Of a stretch of DNA of 64,000 nucleotides, positions 55,077 to 64,000 are shown one piece after another. The stretch is from NCBI GenBank assembly GCA_047967505.1, contig CM106538.1, one strand, 5' to 3'. Origin of the DNA: Dipteris shenzhenensis (Eukaryota > Polypodiophyta > Polypodiopsida > Gleicheniales). Each line of letters begins with the position of its first letter. Positions within the stretch are counted from its first letter, which is position 1. The notes beneath the pieces are model-generated. The model made no database searches. It had not been told where the DNA came from and saw only the letters and a list, made by a program, of their open reading frames with translations. A program made the translations under genes and the position numbers.

Positions 55077-56040
55077 ATTGACCTTAAGAGTGGATATCAT
55101 AAAATAAGAATACAGCCTGAAGATGTCTATAAGATTGCCTTTCGCACTTCATTTGGGTTATATGAGTATCTTGTGATGCCTTTTGGTCTTACAAATGCAC
55201 TTGCCACTTTCAATAGGATGATGGTTAGGATACTTAGAGGACACAAAGTTTGTGGGCACTTTCTTTGAGGATGTGTTCTCTAAAAATGAACAAGAGCATA
55301 GGAAACACTTGGCTATTGTGTTTCAAGAGTTGAGAAGGCACAAGCTCTTAATAAATACTAAGAAAAGTGAATTCTTTATGCATGAGATTCATTTTCTTGG
55401 TCATATAGTGTCAAAGGATGGAGTCAGGATGGATCTTGCAAAAGTTGAGCCTATAAGAACTTGGCCAAACTTGAAGAATCTGCATGAAGTCAGAAGCTTC
55501 CTTGGATTGTATTCTTATTACAGGAGGTTTATAAAGTACTTTGCAGAAGTTGCTTCTCCCTTGCATGCTTTGCAAAAGAAAGCTGTACCGTTTTGGTGGG
55601 GACCAAAGGAAAATTCAGCTTTCGATGAGTTGAAGCAAAAATTGTGCTATGAACTAGTTATTATCTTGCGAGATCTTGCAAAACCCTTTGCTATAACTTG
55701 TGATGCATGTGGGAGCAGCATTGGAGGCACTTTGATGCAAGATGGCAGAGTGGTTGCATATGAAAGTAGAGTTTTCAAAGATGCTGAAATGCATTTGCAG
55801 ACATATGAGAAGGAAATGTTAGCAGTAATACATGCTTGGACCACATGGAAACATTATCTTCTTGGAGCTGGTTTTTATGTACAGACAAATCATCAGTCAC
55901 TTAGATATTTTCTCACACAGAGAAAGTTATTTGAAAAGCACATGAGATGGGCAAACTTTCCCTCAATGTTTCATTTTCAAATTGTTCATGTGCCAGGTAA
56001 TAAAAATGTAGTAGCTGATGCACTTTCCAGGAAACCATAG
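55071..56040 (+). pseudogene. Ty3/gypsy RT end and RNase H, continuation of 42404-43343
   Basis: Resumes at AGCCGC with R-I-D-L-K-S-G-Y, then [21 protein letters not shown] one-base shift at about 55247 precedes [16 protein letters not shown]. The palm motif is FFED where relatives have (Y/F)xDD, so the first Asp is Glu. Then FLGHIVSKDGVRMDLAKVEP, EVRSFLGLYSYYRRFIKYFA, RNase H (FAITCDACGSSIGGTLMQDG, YEKEMLAVIHAWTTWKHYLL, TNHQSLRYFL), and [10 protein letters not shown], ending at TAG 56038-56040. 55252-56040 is open. Integrase is absent: the element is cut right after RNase H. Confidence 0.88.
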
Positions 56041-56077
56041 CTTGATGTAGTTTCCAAGAAATCCAACTAGCGCAGAC

Positions 56078-56133
<56 letters not shown>

Positions 56134-56314
56134 ACCGATCAAGGCAATGACAATTGTATATACGGCACGAGAGAGTTTGCACCGATCGAGGCAATGACAA
56201 TTGTATATACGGCACGGCAATACACCAGCAGAGGAGTAGAATGCTCTAGAAGAGATACTGTGAAGTGGAATGGGCAACGCTATATATAGCCTACCTCGTG
56301 GGTTGACCTGGGGG

Positions 56315-56366
<52 letters not shown>

Positions 56367-56571
56367 ACCGATCGAGGCAATGACAACTATATATACAGCA
56401 GGGAAATACACCAGCAGAGGAGTAGAATGCTCCAGAAGAGATACTTTGAAGTGGGATGGGCAAGGCTATATGTAGCTTGCCTAGTGGGCTGACCCAGGGG
56501 CAGCCAATTGGCCGATCCCAAGGCCAGTGAACTTACCAGGTTGGGTCGGTTGATCCGACGTCCTAGTTTTC
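56041..56571 (-). repeat. GA microsatellites with a duplicated LTR-like unit
   Basis: Three copies of TTTGCACCGATC(A/G)AGGCAATGAC begin at about 56129, 56175 and 56361. The last two head units of about 185 bases with ACACCAGCAGAGGAGTAGAA, and GA tracts (56083-56128, 56319-56360) separate them. On the minus strand each unit has a TATATATAGC box followed by a (CT)n stretch, like the promoter and leader end of an LTR. It is probably a fragment of a further LTR element, cut by the insertion at 56572. Confidence 0.6.
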
Positions 56572-56589
56572 TGTTAGAAACATGGTGGA

Positions 56590-56639
<50 letters not shown>

Positions 56640-56887
56640 TAGGGTGTGAGGAAATGATGCACAAATGAAGACATAATGAAAAGGCTCTTATTCATTCATC
56701 AAGTAGATAATGACAAGTGAAGTACAAGCCTTTATATAGGCTACTCACACACACTCTAGCACCTAGTGCATATGGGATAAGTCCCATGATGACACGTGGC
56801 ACTCACACAAGACTCACACACATAAACTAGTACTAGATCACCTAGTACTACACACTAACACACTCTTTGACTATGATATCTCCAACA
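56572..56887 (-). repeat. 3' LTR of the small non-autonomous LTR element
   Basis: 316 bases, TGTTAGAAACATGG to TCTCCAACA. It matches 59679-59979 with a handful of substitutions, an 11-base difference (AAGACTCACAC extra here) and different GA tract lengths. The minus strand has TATATAAAGG at 56729-56738. TTTTC target duplications flank the element (56567-56571 and 59980-59984). Confidence 0.95.
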
Positions 56888-56896
56888 CCCCCCTTC
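56888..56896 (-). promoter_or_regulatory. Polypurine tract of the small LTR element
   Basis: The minus strand reads GAAGGGGGG directly before the 3' LTR. Confidence 0.85.
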
Positions 56897-58639
56897 AGAG
56901 CAAAGAGGTGTGAGACCCAAGACGCAAGAGTAGACTGATCCCCCCTCACCACAATACGGCAAAGAGCAAGTCCAACTATCCAACATCTGTCACGGGGGCG
57001 TGAAATTCTAAGTACTTTAATGTACTACAAGATCGTGACAACTTTGGTTTTAAAAGTCCAAGCGTGGGCTTAATAATGTGTGATTAGACGGGGCATGGTG
57101 CCTAGCGCTTAAGCGTAATTAAACCCTAGGCCCAAAGGTATTCCAAGGAATTAAAAGAGTGGCTGTTGGGAAATGATGATGTGGCATTTTTAATGGGCCC
57201 CTTAGAGGGCCATGTACCTTCAGTGGCCCCCCTAGAGTTCCAGGTGGCTCTAGTGCCTTCTACATGCTCCTTTGCTATTCCTGGATCTTCCTGGGCCTTC
57301 TAAACTTCACGTGTGGTTTTCTCTCTCATCTTCTCCCTTTGTTGGAAATGGACTGGTTTTTCAGCCTCCTTCAGTGGCCCCCCTACAGTTCCAGTTGGCT
57401 CTAGTGTCTTCTACATGCTCCTTTGCCATTCCTGGACCTTCTTGGGCCTTCTAAACTTCACATGTGTGGTTTTCTCTCTCATCTTCTCCCTTTGTTGGAA
57501 ATGGACTGGTTTTTCAGCCTCCTTCAGCTGAATTCTGTTTTTCTTCATAACTCCTCACCCGTTTGGATTCCTCGACTTCCGTTTGGCCCGATGGCTTCCC
57601 CTCTGTCTCCCCTTCGTAGTGATATGCTTTTCCCTCCGTGCGTTTGGTAGAACGGGCAGAGCTGAGCACTTTTTTGGCTGGTCGAATTTGCAAAAGTGGC
57701 TTTTTCTGGACCTTTTTGCTTCTACCGCGTCCTGGGCCTCTCCTCTTGCTAAGCTACAGCTTTCTGTTGAATTTCGAGTGGTCCCACGCGCTGGTTGACT
57801 GGTTTTTCTCAATTTTGGAGGACTTTCCGGCGATGAAACTTCTCCAAAACCTTCTCAATGCATTCCTCTTTGAAGCACGCTTCTTTTGAGCCCAAGAACT
57901 CCCACTTCTTCGCGACAGAAGTGCTTCTTTTTGCATTTTTCAGTGGAATTCTTGCTGGTCGGCTCTTGTAAATGCTCTTTCTTCATGCCTTTGCACTCCT
58001 CTTTGGCTGAGAATGCAATTGGGCATTGGCTACTATGTCCTCTTGGCGATTGAGGACTTGGTTCGAGTTTTCAGGACTTGGTGAGTTGTGATTTTGCTAC
58101 TGCAATTTCTTTTTGCCATAAGCTATTGGTTGGCCTCGTGTGCCGCCTCTTTCTTGGCTCACAGGTGCCCAGGCAGTGCTACATGAGTCATTCTTTGGTT
58201 GGGTACTTTGCTGATTTTATTTTGGAGCTTTGAAAAGCTTTGTGAATGCCATCTGGAAACCACTCAAAGAGAGTGCAGCTGGGGTGTAGTGTGATTGCAT
58301 CTGGACAGCCAATGGAATTGCACTCGGAAAAGAGGATGCCTTTGGGTTGAGCCTATGGGTTAAGTGCACTTATGTGATGGTGTTCTATGCTTGAAAGCCT
58401 TGTGAAGGCTTAGTGAATTGGGGCTGCGTGCTCAGTTGCAGGGAAGGTCTCCTAGATGCAACTTGTAATCATTTCACTGTGAAATATAAAGAAATACCGA
58501 AAGGGGCGCCACGGTGTTTGGGGCCAATCGGGTGCACTTGTCTATGTCTGTTGAGCAGGGGCATTCTAGCCTCCATCCCTTTTTCAGTGGTTTTGTTTGT
58601 GAACAAATGGGTAAATGCCAAATGGTGATCATGCAATGG
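56897..58639. other. Non-coding interior of the small LTR element
   Basis: About 1.7 kb that do not match protease, integrase, RT or RNase H on either strand. It includes a 151-base tandem duplication (next entry), T-rich words on the plus strand, and sequence such as CATAACTCCTCACCCGTTTGG that I cannot assign. Either the normal pol has been replaced by unrelated DNA, or it has decayed beyond recognition. The good state of both LTRs favours replacement. Confidence 0.55.
57221..57525 (+). repeat. 151-bp tandem duplication inside the small LTR element
   Basis: Units start at CAGTGGCCCCCCTA at 57221 and 57372 and both end at TTTTTCAGCCTCCTT before CAG. They differ at few positions (for example GGATCTTCC/GGACCTTCT). 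Confidence 0.9.
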
Positions 58640-59047
58640 TTAATGGTTGTGATATATGCTTTGTGAGCTGTAAATAAGTGCTGAAGTGATTAAAGGTTTA
58701 ATTCCACTGCCCTCTGAGTGATTAGAGGCCGGTTTCAACACCTCCCGTAGAGCTTGCTCCTCAGGTCCAGTAGATGTGGCGTATATATTCTCGAGCTTGT
58801 CCAATGTCTCCTTGGCTGAAGTAGTGAGGTCAAGATGATGAAGTAGTTTGTTAGCCAACCTCACACCAATAAGCGCTAGTGCCTTGTCATTCTTCTCGTC
58901 CCAAGCTGAGACTTGTGCCAATTGATCTTCACCACGAGGGCGAGGCTCCATGTGTGCAAACTGAGGGAACAAACTTGCAGCACAAGCTGAAGAACCAGCA
59001 AGTATGGCGGCTGGTCTAGGATGCCAAAACACAATAGCAGCCTCCAC
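58640..59047 (-). pseudogene. Copia Gag scrap in the small LTR element
   Basis: From ATG 59047. Residues about 45-90 read WDEKNDKALALIGVRLANKL, LHHLDLTTSAKETLDKLENI, YATS: the copia Gag (UBN2-type) capsid region. There is no N-terminal KLDG..Y..W motif and no zinc knuckle, and after EEQALREVLKPA the text is no longer Gag-like. The first 40 residues are unlike Gag. With LTRs and PBS but only part of gag, this fits a non-autonomous element dependent on a copia helper. Confidence 0.72.
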
Positions 59048-59666
59048 GTATGCAAGTGGATAGATATAGGTGGCTGTAGGTGCTCAAATATCAAAGCAGG
59101 TCTGAAAACTTGCAAAGCGGCTCAGCAAGGCAGCTCCGAAGTGCTGCAGCAGGTCACCACAGTGAAAAACGGCTGATGTAAATATGTTGGAAGCTAGGAG
59201 CTTTCCTGAAAATGCTTCAAGTGTTAGAACAACTCGAAAATGCAAGCAGCAGCTCCAAAACTGGTGGAAAATGCCTCCAAAAGGCTTGAAAGTCTGCAAC
59301 CAATGCGTGTAGATGGACAGCTCTGTTGCAGTGGCCTGGAAACCCTAAAAACGGGAATGGAATCAGCACGTATACAAGCGCCACTTGAAGGAGATGCCAA
59401 CCAGCAACACATGTGCACACGCCTCTTGAAAACAAGCCGACCAGCATGGCAGAAATGGACGCGAAAAGGGTTGCGAGAAGAGGCGGCTATGGAGGCAAGT
59501 TATGGAGATTCTAGGTGGGCAGGTAGGAGTGCAAAGGGCTGCAAGGGAAGGAGGCAAAATGAAGAAAGAGATGAGGCGGCTGCAGAAGGAAAGAGGCTGA
59601 ACTGAGGCGGCTGCAAGAGGGAAAAGAGCTTGAGCAGAATTAGGGTTAGGGCAGCTATGGGAGGTG
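59048..59666 (-). other. Leader of the small LTR element
   Basis: Between the PBS and the Gag scrap. Frames on both strands are short and unmatched. Confidence 0.6.
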
Positions 59667-59678
59667 GCTCTGATACCA
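59667..59678 (-). promoter_or_regulatory. Primer-binding site, initiator Met tRNA
   Basis: The minus strand reads TGGTATCAGAGC immediately inside the 5' LTR. Confidence 0.95.
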
Positions 59679-59698
59679 TGTTAGAAACATGGTGGGGG

Positions 59699-59742
<44 letters not shown>

Positions 59743-59979
59743 TAGGGTGTGAGGAAATGATGCACAAATGAATACATAATGAAAAGGCTTTCATCCATTC
59801 ATCAAGTATATAATGACAAGTGAAGTACAAGCCTTTATATAGGCTACTCACACACACTCTAGCACCTAGTGCATATGGGATAAGTCCCATGATGACACGT
59901 GGCACTCACACACATAAACTAGTACTAGATCACCTAGTACTTCACATTAACACACTCTTTGACTATGATGTCTCCAACA
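59679..59979 (-). repeat. 5' LTR of the small non-autonomous LTR element
   Basis: 301 bases, paired with 56572-56887. It contains its own GA tract (about 59701-59738) and the TATA box TATATAAAGG at 59832-59841 on the minus strand. Followed by the TTTTC duplication. Confidence 0.95.
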
Positions 59980-59984
59980 TTTTC

Positions 59985-60823
59985 TACATCCGACTAGGGT
60001 CAGGGCCCTAAAAGGCTTGGCCAACCAGCCCTAGAGGTTGGGCCAAACAGCCCCTCCCATAGCCTTGAAAAGGCCTTCAACTATATAGCCTATCCTCACC
60101 TGAGTAAGGGCGGCACACCACAAAAGAGCCCTCACATGAGATGCATACAATGCCAACAGAGGGTTCATTTTATAGGTAGGAAACCCCCCTTGGACAGTGG
60201 TTTTGTTGCTAACCGACTCGGTTTGTAAACCGGTTGACCAATGTGTGGCTTGGCAGGAGAGCTATAATTAGCCCTATATCTGTTCTTGGACCAGCCGTTG
60301 TTGTAACCCAAATTAGAGGAAGATCACAATTTGCTTTGGCATTGGAACAGTTCGCAATCAACGCGGGACTCTGAAACCATCCTCTAATCAGTGGAACTAA
60401 ACCTTTAATCACTTCAGCACTTATTTACAGCTCAGAAAGCATATATCACAACCACATGGTTGACACGTACGATCACGTTCGATGCGTGCTGTTCGATATT
60501 AGTGAGGTACTAAACAAACTAAAAAATCTTAGGTGTACGTTCGATGGTACGTCCAATACAAAAAAAAAGAGAGGGATATTTTAGAGTTTGAGTAAGTTGA
60601 AACACAAACATGTCCATGACTTGATTCTTGAAAGTTGAAACACAAACATTTTGCATAGGTGCAATTTGCAAAACTTAAAAGGACCGAAGATATATCATGA
60701 TTCGTGACATAAAGTAGTGAGTACAAAAAGGGGGACCAAGGTCCAATATAGATGGAAAAAGTTTTACAAAAAGCTTTACTACTACAGGCAAGAGCCTAGG
60801 GCCTAGGTCCTAGGTCCTAGCCT
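59985..60823. other. Unassigned region right of the small LTR element
   Basis: It continues the LTR-like sequence seen left of 56572 (the empty site would read CTAGTTTTCTACATCC). 60381-60455 is a diverged inverted copy of 58644-58733. 60789-60828 has CCTAGG words repeated four times. No gene is seen. Confidence 0.45.
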
Positions 60824-61755
60824 CTAGGTACTCCCATCACTGTCAAATCCAAGACTATGATCACTCTCACTAGAGGATGATGAGGATCCATGAGACCCCT
60901 CACCATAGTCACCCTCACTAAGAACATTGCCCTCCTCATCATACTCCGGCTCTCTAGCCACAGGAGTGTCCTCAACAACGGATGTGGTTGATATGCTCCC
61001 GGAGCCGCGCCTCACATAGATTCGGGGAGTTGATGGCACGGATGTCCTGATACGGGCTGTGGATGCTCTACTACCACGAGTGCCACCAATTGGAGTGGTG
61101 ACCCTTCTTCCAATGCGAGTGCGTGACACTCGTCGATCTATCTCCTCCAACTCCAAGTAGAGGTCCTTGAAAATCTGGTCTTGCTTTGGATCGCACTCTC
61201 TGGTAACACTTTTAAGCTTATCTGCCGATAGCTTGCACTCATCCACATTTACATGAAAGTTTGACGTGTGGACTGTAGTTAGAACTTCCTAGTATGGAAA
61301 GCAAATATGAGTTTACAATATAGGAAGTTGAAAAGTCTACGTGTCTAGCCATAGGCATCTCATGCATATTGCGCAACATACATAAGTTAGAGCGACAATA
61401 AATAAGTCGCTCCAATTGTTTTGTGCTAAGCTTGTTGCGTATCTTTGTGTGAATGAGAGAGTAGGCAGACCAATTCCTCTCACACGCACCAGAGGAGCAA
61501 TCCTAATGTACATCAAGATTCAAACATTAATGTTAAGTAAACGATTTCAAGATTGAAGAGCCTAAAGGTATGAATTTAAATATTAGAGTGTGACGTGTTC
61601 TAGCTTTAGATTTCTAATTACCTGTGTAAGGACCCTCATATCTACTTTTTGTAGATGGGGAAATTGGTACTCAAAAGACTCCCACCAAAAAAGAGGTTTG
61701 ACCAAGGAGTCCCTCTTCCAACACACGGTGGAAGCAAATGCGGTTGCCCTTTGGT

Positions 61756-62149
61756 CATTGTAGTTAATAAGTTCTTGAAGAAATGCACCATGCGTGTCCT
61801 CATGCAAGGCTTTAGGAAGATATGCACCTCTATTAGAGGCCAACTCCGAGTCAAGAGAGAGGGGGCCTTGAAAGCGGGATGCATGAGGACAGCAAAACCA
61901 TGGATGGGTCGTTTCATCCACTTTCACCTCTTGTTGACATGAAAGAGGATCTCATTGTAGTTAATAAGTTCTTGAAGAAATGCACCATGCATGTCCTCAT
62001 GCAAGGCTTTAGGAAGATATGCATCTCTATCAGAGGCCAACTCCGAGTCAAGAGAGAGGGGGCCTTGAAAGCGGGATGCATGAGGGCAGCAAAGCCATGG
62101 ATGGGTCGTTTCATCCACTTTCACCTCTTGTTGACATGAAAGAGGATAT
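61756..62149 (-). repeat. 197-bp tandem duplication inside the hAT gene
   Basis: Units begin at CATTGTAGTTAATAAG at 61756 and 61953 and are nearly identical (for example CGTGTC/CATGTC). 197 is not a multiple of three, so the duplication itself shifts the transposase frame. High identity dates it late in the gene's history. Confidence 0.93.
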
Positions 62150-62836
62150 CATTCTGCGTTGGTGTGGTATCCAAGATGTCACTAATATCCAAAGCATAAC
62201 GATAAATTAGAGTCTAGACTCGAGATTATTAATTAACATTCAAAATCAAAGAAACAAGATTCGATATTAGGATTGTAGGTTTATAAGTTATCATGATGGA
62301 CTAATATCCGTATCTAACGGTGGAGGCGCTAATCTCTGCAATGGCGTCTTTCATGAAGTGATGGAGAAGCCCCAAAGTAGCCGCCTCCATGTTCGACATG
62401 TGTAATACCTTGTACAAGGGTGTAATGGCAATGACAATGGCCTTCACCCCTTGCCAAAAAGTTGAGTTGCATTCGACTCTCCTTCAAGCCATTCTTTATA
62501 TTCATCGGACACGATCGTCTTTTGGAGCTTGTTTTGAACATCATAGAGCCGCTCAAGAAGTAGCCACATAGCAGCAAATCGTGTCTTTGATGGCTTCTTG
62601 AGCTCCAAGTCGGAGTAGATACGAAAGATGGCAAGAAGCTTGTTTTTGAAGTTGATGAAGCTCACAATGGTCTTTACCCAAGGCAATTTACCAATGTCCT
62701 CCATGAGAAGGTCAAGGCAATCACTAGCACATGGAGTCCACACTATTGAGGGAAACTCCCCTTCAAGCATGCGACCCATGGACCTACAATTGGAGGCATT
62801 GTCCATTACGACTTACACCACATTTGGGGGACCGAC

Positions 62837-62947
62837 CTACATGACAAGTTTCAGCTTGTAAGATTCAAGAAGAAGAAGTAGATTTGCTTATGGAGATCAA
62901 AAAATATAAGAAGCTAGCTGCTATATGACTCTTGAGTCTCAACTTAC
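62837..62947 (-). other. Intron of the hAT gene
   Basis: On the minus strand GAG|GTAAGT starts it and CATGTAG|GTC ends it, 111 bases. It falls between the DUF659 words RDAILE and VGPPNVV, in phase 0, so the retained splice sites make sense of the gap between the two open stretches. Confidence 0.75.
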
Positions 62948-63846
62948 CTCAAGTATAGCATCCCGAATGTGACGATAGATAAAGGAGGGGGTGGTTTTTC
63001 TTCCCTTCTCTCCCGCATCCACAACCCGTAAGAAGTACGTGCCCAGAGAGCAAGAGACAAGAATGTTGATGATGCCTCTCTTCTTTCTATCATACCATCC
63101 GCTGGAGAGAATGGAGCATCCATACTTCGCCCACCCGGCACACAGGGGCTCGAAAGATGTGTTGATTCTCTCCCTCTCTTTATCTAGCTTCGTGGTACGC
63201 ATGTCGTTGTAGCTAACTCCATCCCACCCTTCACATGGATCAACTGAGGCTATGGCTTTCACCATTCTTTGCCACCAATCACATCGAAGCACATGGAAAG
63301 AGAGATTGCACTCAATGATGGTGCGGGCAATCTCTATTTCAGCTTGTCTTTGCCGCTCATTCAAGAATGACGATGGACCGGAGAGGCCACCTGTGGCTTG
63401 GGCAAGAGTGGCTTGCCTCCTTCTTGGTGCATCACTTGTCTTCGTTCTCTTTGATGCCGTACCGGAGGACATAGTACCCCAGCGGATGCTATCGGAGGAT
63501 ATAGTACCCCAGCGGATGCAACGGAGACGGATTGAGAGGCCTCATCCTCCGCTTCGGATGAAGAATTATCCGGGCACACCATCTCCTCTTGTGCCATAGA
63601 GGTCTTCTTCCTTCGCTTCAAGGGTAAGTACTTTTGACAACAATCTTTAAAAATGTCATTGGGAATCCTCGTGCATGGTCCGCATTGCCCACCCAACTTA
63701 CACAAATGGATAAGAAGGCGGGTCACACTACTAGTTTGGGCCTTGGGGCAATACTTGCAACTCCACTTGCAAACATTGGATTTCTCTTTCACTCTCTCAA
63801 AGTAAGCACAATGCAAGGAAAAGGCATTGTGAATAGTTGGTGGCAT

Positions 63847-63859
63847 TGCGGGCAGCGGG

Positions 63860-63896
<37 letters not shown>

Positions 63897-64000
63897 GGAG
63901 GGAGAAGGACGAAGAGGCTTGAATCTTGATGCTTGGAGAAAGGGAGAGAGATGGAGATGGAGAGGGAGCTTGATGGAGGGGCCCAAGCTTGATGGAGAGG
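63847..64000. repeat. GA-rich upstream region of the hAT gene
   Basis: A (GA)n tract at 63861-63893 after GGGGGG, then GA-rich unique sequence to the window edge. It could be the promoter or 5' UTR, or simply a microsatellite at the element border. Confidence 0.7.

Larger units (their letters stand above)
60824..63846 (-). pseudogene. hAT-family transposase gene, broken
   Basis: Read leftward. BED-type zinc finger near 63720-63770 (SCKYCPKAQTSSVTRLLIHL). A linker includes a 30-base duplication (ASAGVLxPP twice, 63470-63519), then a frame change. DUF659-type core: ARTIIECNLSFHVLRCDWW, then ILSSGWYDRKKRGIINILVS, where the family DGW has lost its Asp. An intron at 62837-62947 (GTAAGT...ATGTAG, phase 0) follows. 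The next exon starts VGPPNVV, then TAA, then VVMDNASNC with the second Asp kept. Next comes WTPCASDCLDLLMEDIGKL, a one-base shift near 62460, then IVIAITPLYKVLHMSNMEAA, a 197-base tandem duplication, and PLFWWESFEYQFPHLQKVDM. The dimerisation block ACERNWSAYSLIHTKIRNKL is at 61410-61500. The tail 60824-61246 is Ser/Glu/Asp-rich. Domain order and size are complete, but stops, shifts and the lost Asp make it inactive. Terminal inverted repeats were not found. Confidence 0.87.

Noticed and set aside
5972-59678. Methionine tRNA genes at the TGGTATCAGAGC sites
   Set aside because: Only the 12-base primer-binding sites are present, each next to an LTR end; no cloverleaf surrounds them.
61655-62210. 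Plus-strand frames (95, 86 and 63 codons)
   Set aside because: They are the complement of the hAT coding sequence, doubled by the 197-base duplication.

Overview
This is a stretch of a large, transposable-element-dense land-plant nuclear genome. The evidence is several LTR retrotransposon families primed by initiator-Met tRNA (PBS TGGTATCAGAGC), both Ty1/copia and Ty3/gypsy types including a chromodomain-bearing chromovirus, plant-type L1 LINEs, a plant hAT transposase with introns, and one short nuclear gene with a GT-AG intron. I cannot place the species from sequence alone. There is nothing bacterial or organellar here, and no CRISPR array, rRNA or tRNA gene that I can support.

Layout. 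1-2642 (minus): the 5' part of a copia element (LTR, PBS, long leader, gag) that runs off the left edge. 2643-5152: unassigned. 5153-9841 (plus): a tandem LTR-internal-LTR-internal-LTR remnant of a copia deletion derivative. 9842-16850: gene-free DNA with several tandem repeats, a hairpin and a Z-DNA-like GT tract. 16855-19015 (minus): a decayed copia pol. 20890-25760 (minus): remnants of one or two gypsy elements. 26700-31670: a plus-strand LINE interrupted by a minus-strand copia pol. 31671-36729: AT-rich, unassigned. 36730-37094 (plus): the only convincing host gene, a two-exon 93-codon protein that looks like mitochondrial cytochrome c oxidase subunit 7c. 37095-39436: AT microsatellites and a duplicated unknown segment. 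39437-42403 (minus): LINE copy A. 42404-56040: a three-level nest. 56572-59979 (minus): a complete small non-autonomous LTR element with a gag scrap. 60824-63846 (minus): a broken hAT transposase gene.

The clearest structure is the nest at 42404-56040. A plus-strand gypsy reverse transcriptase gene is split by LINE copy B (6-bp target duplication AGCCGC). LINE B is in turn split by a complete 7,468-bp minus-strand chromovirus (5-bp duplication GAAAC) whose two 430-bp LTRs are identical by eye, so it is very young. LINE copy A, 40 kb into the window, shows the unfilled version of the inner insertion site.

Two things are worth follow-up. First, the chromovirus carries an extra reading frame between leader and gag that overlaps the gag start codon, although it has two stops. 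Second, the untranslated leaders of the chromovirus and of the unrelated copia element at the left edge both contain dense clusters of CCGTACGG-like motifs whose GTAC core is the recognition core of plant SBP-box transcription factors. Nearly everything else is decayed, with stop codons and lost catalytic residues typical of methylated transposons.
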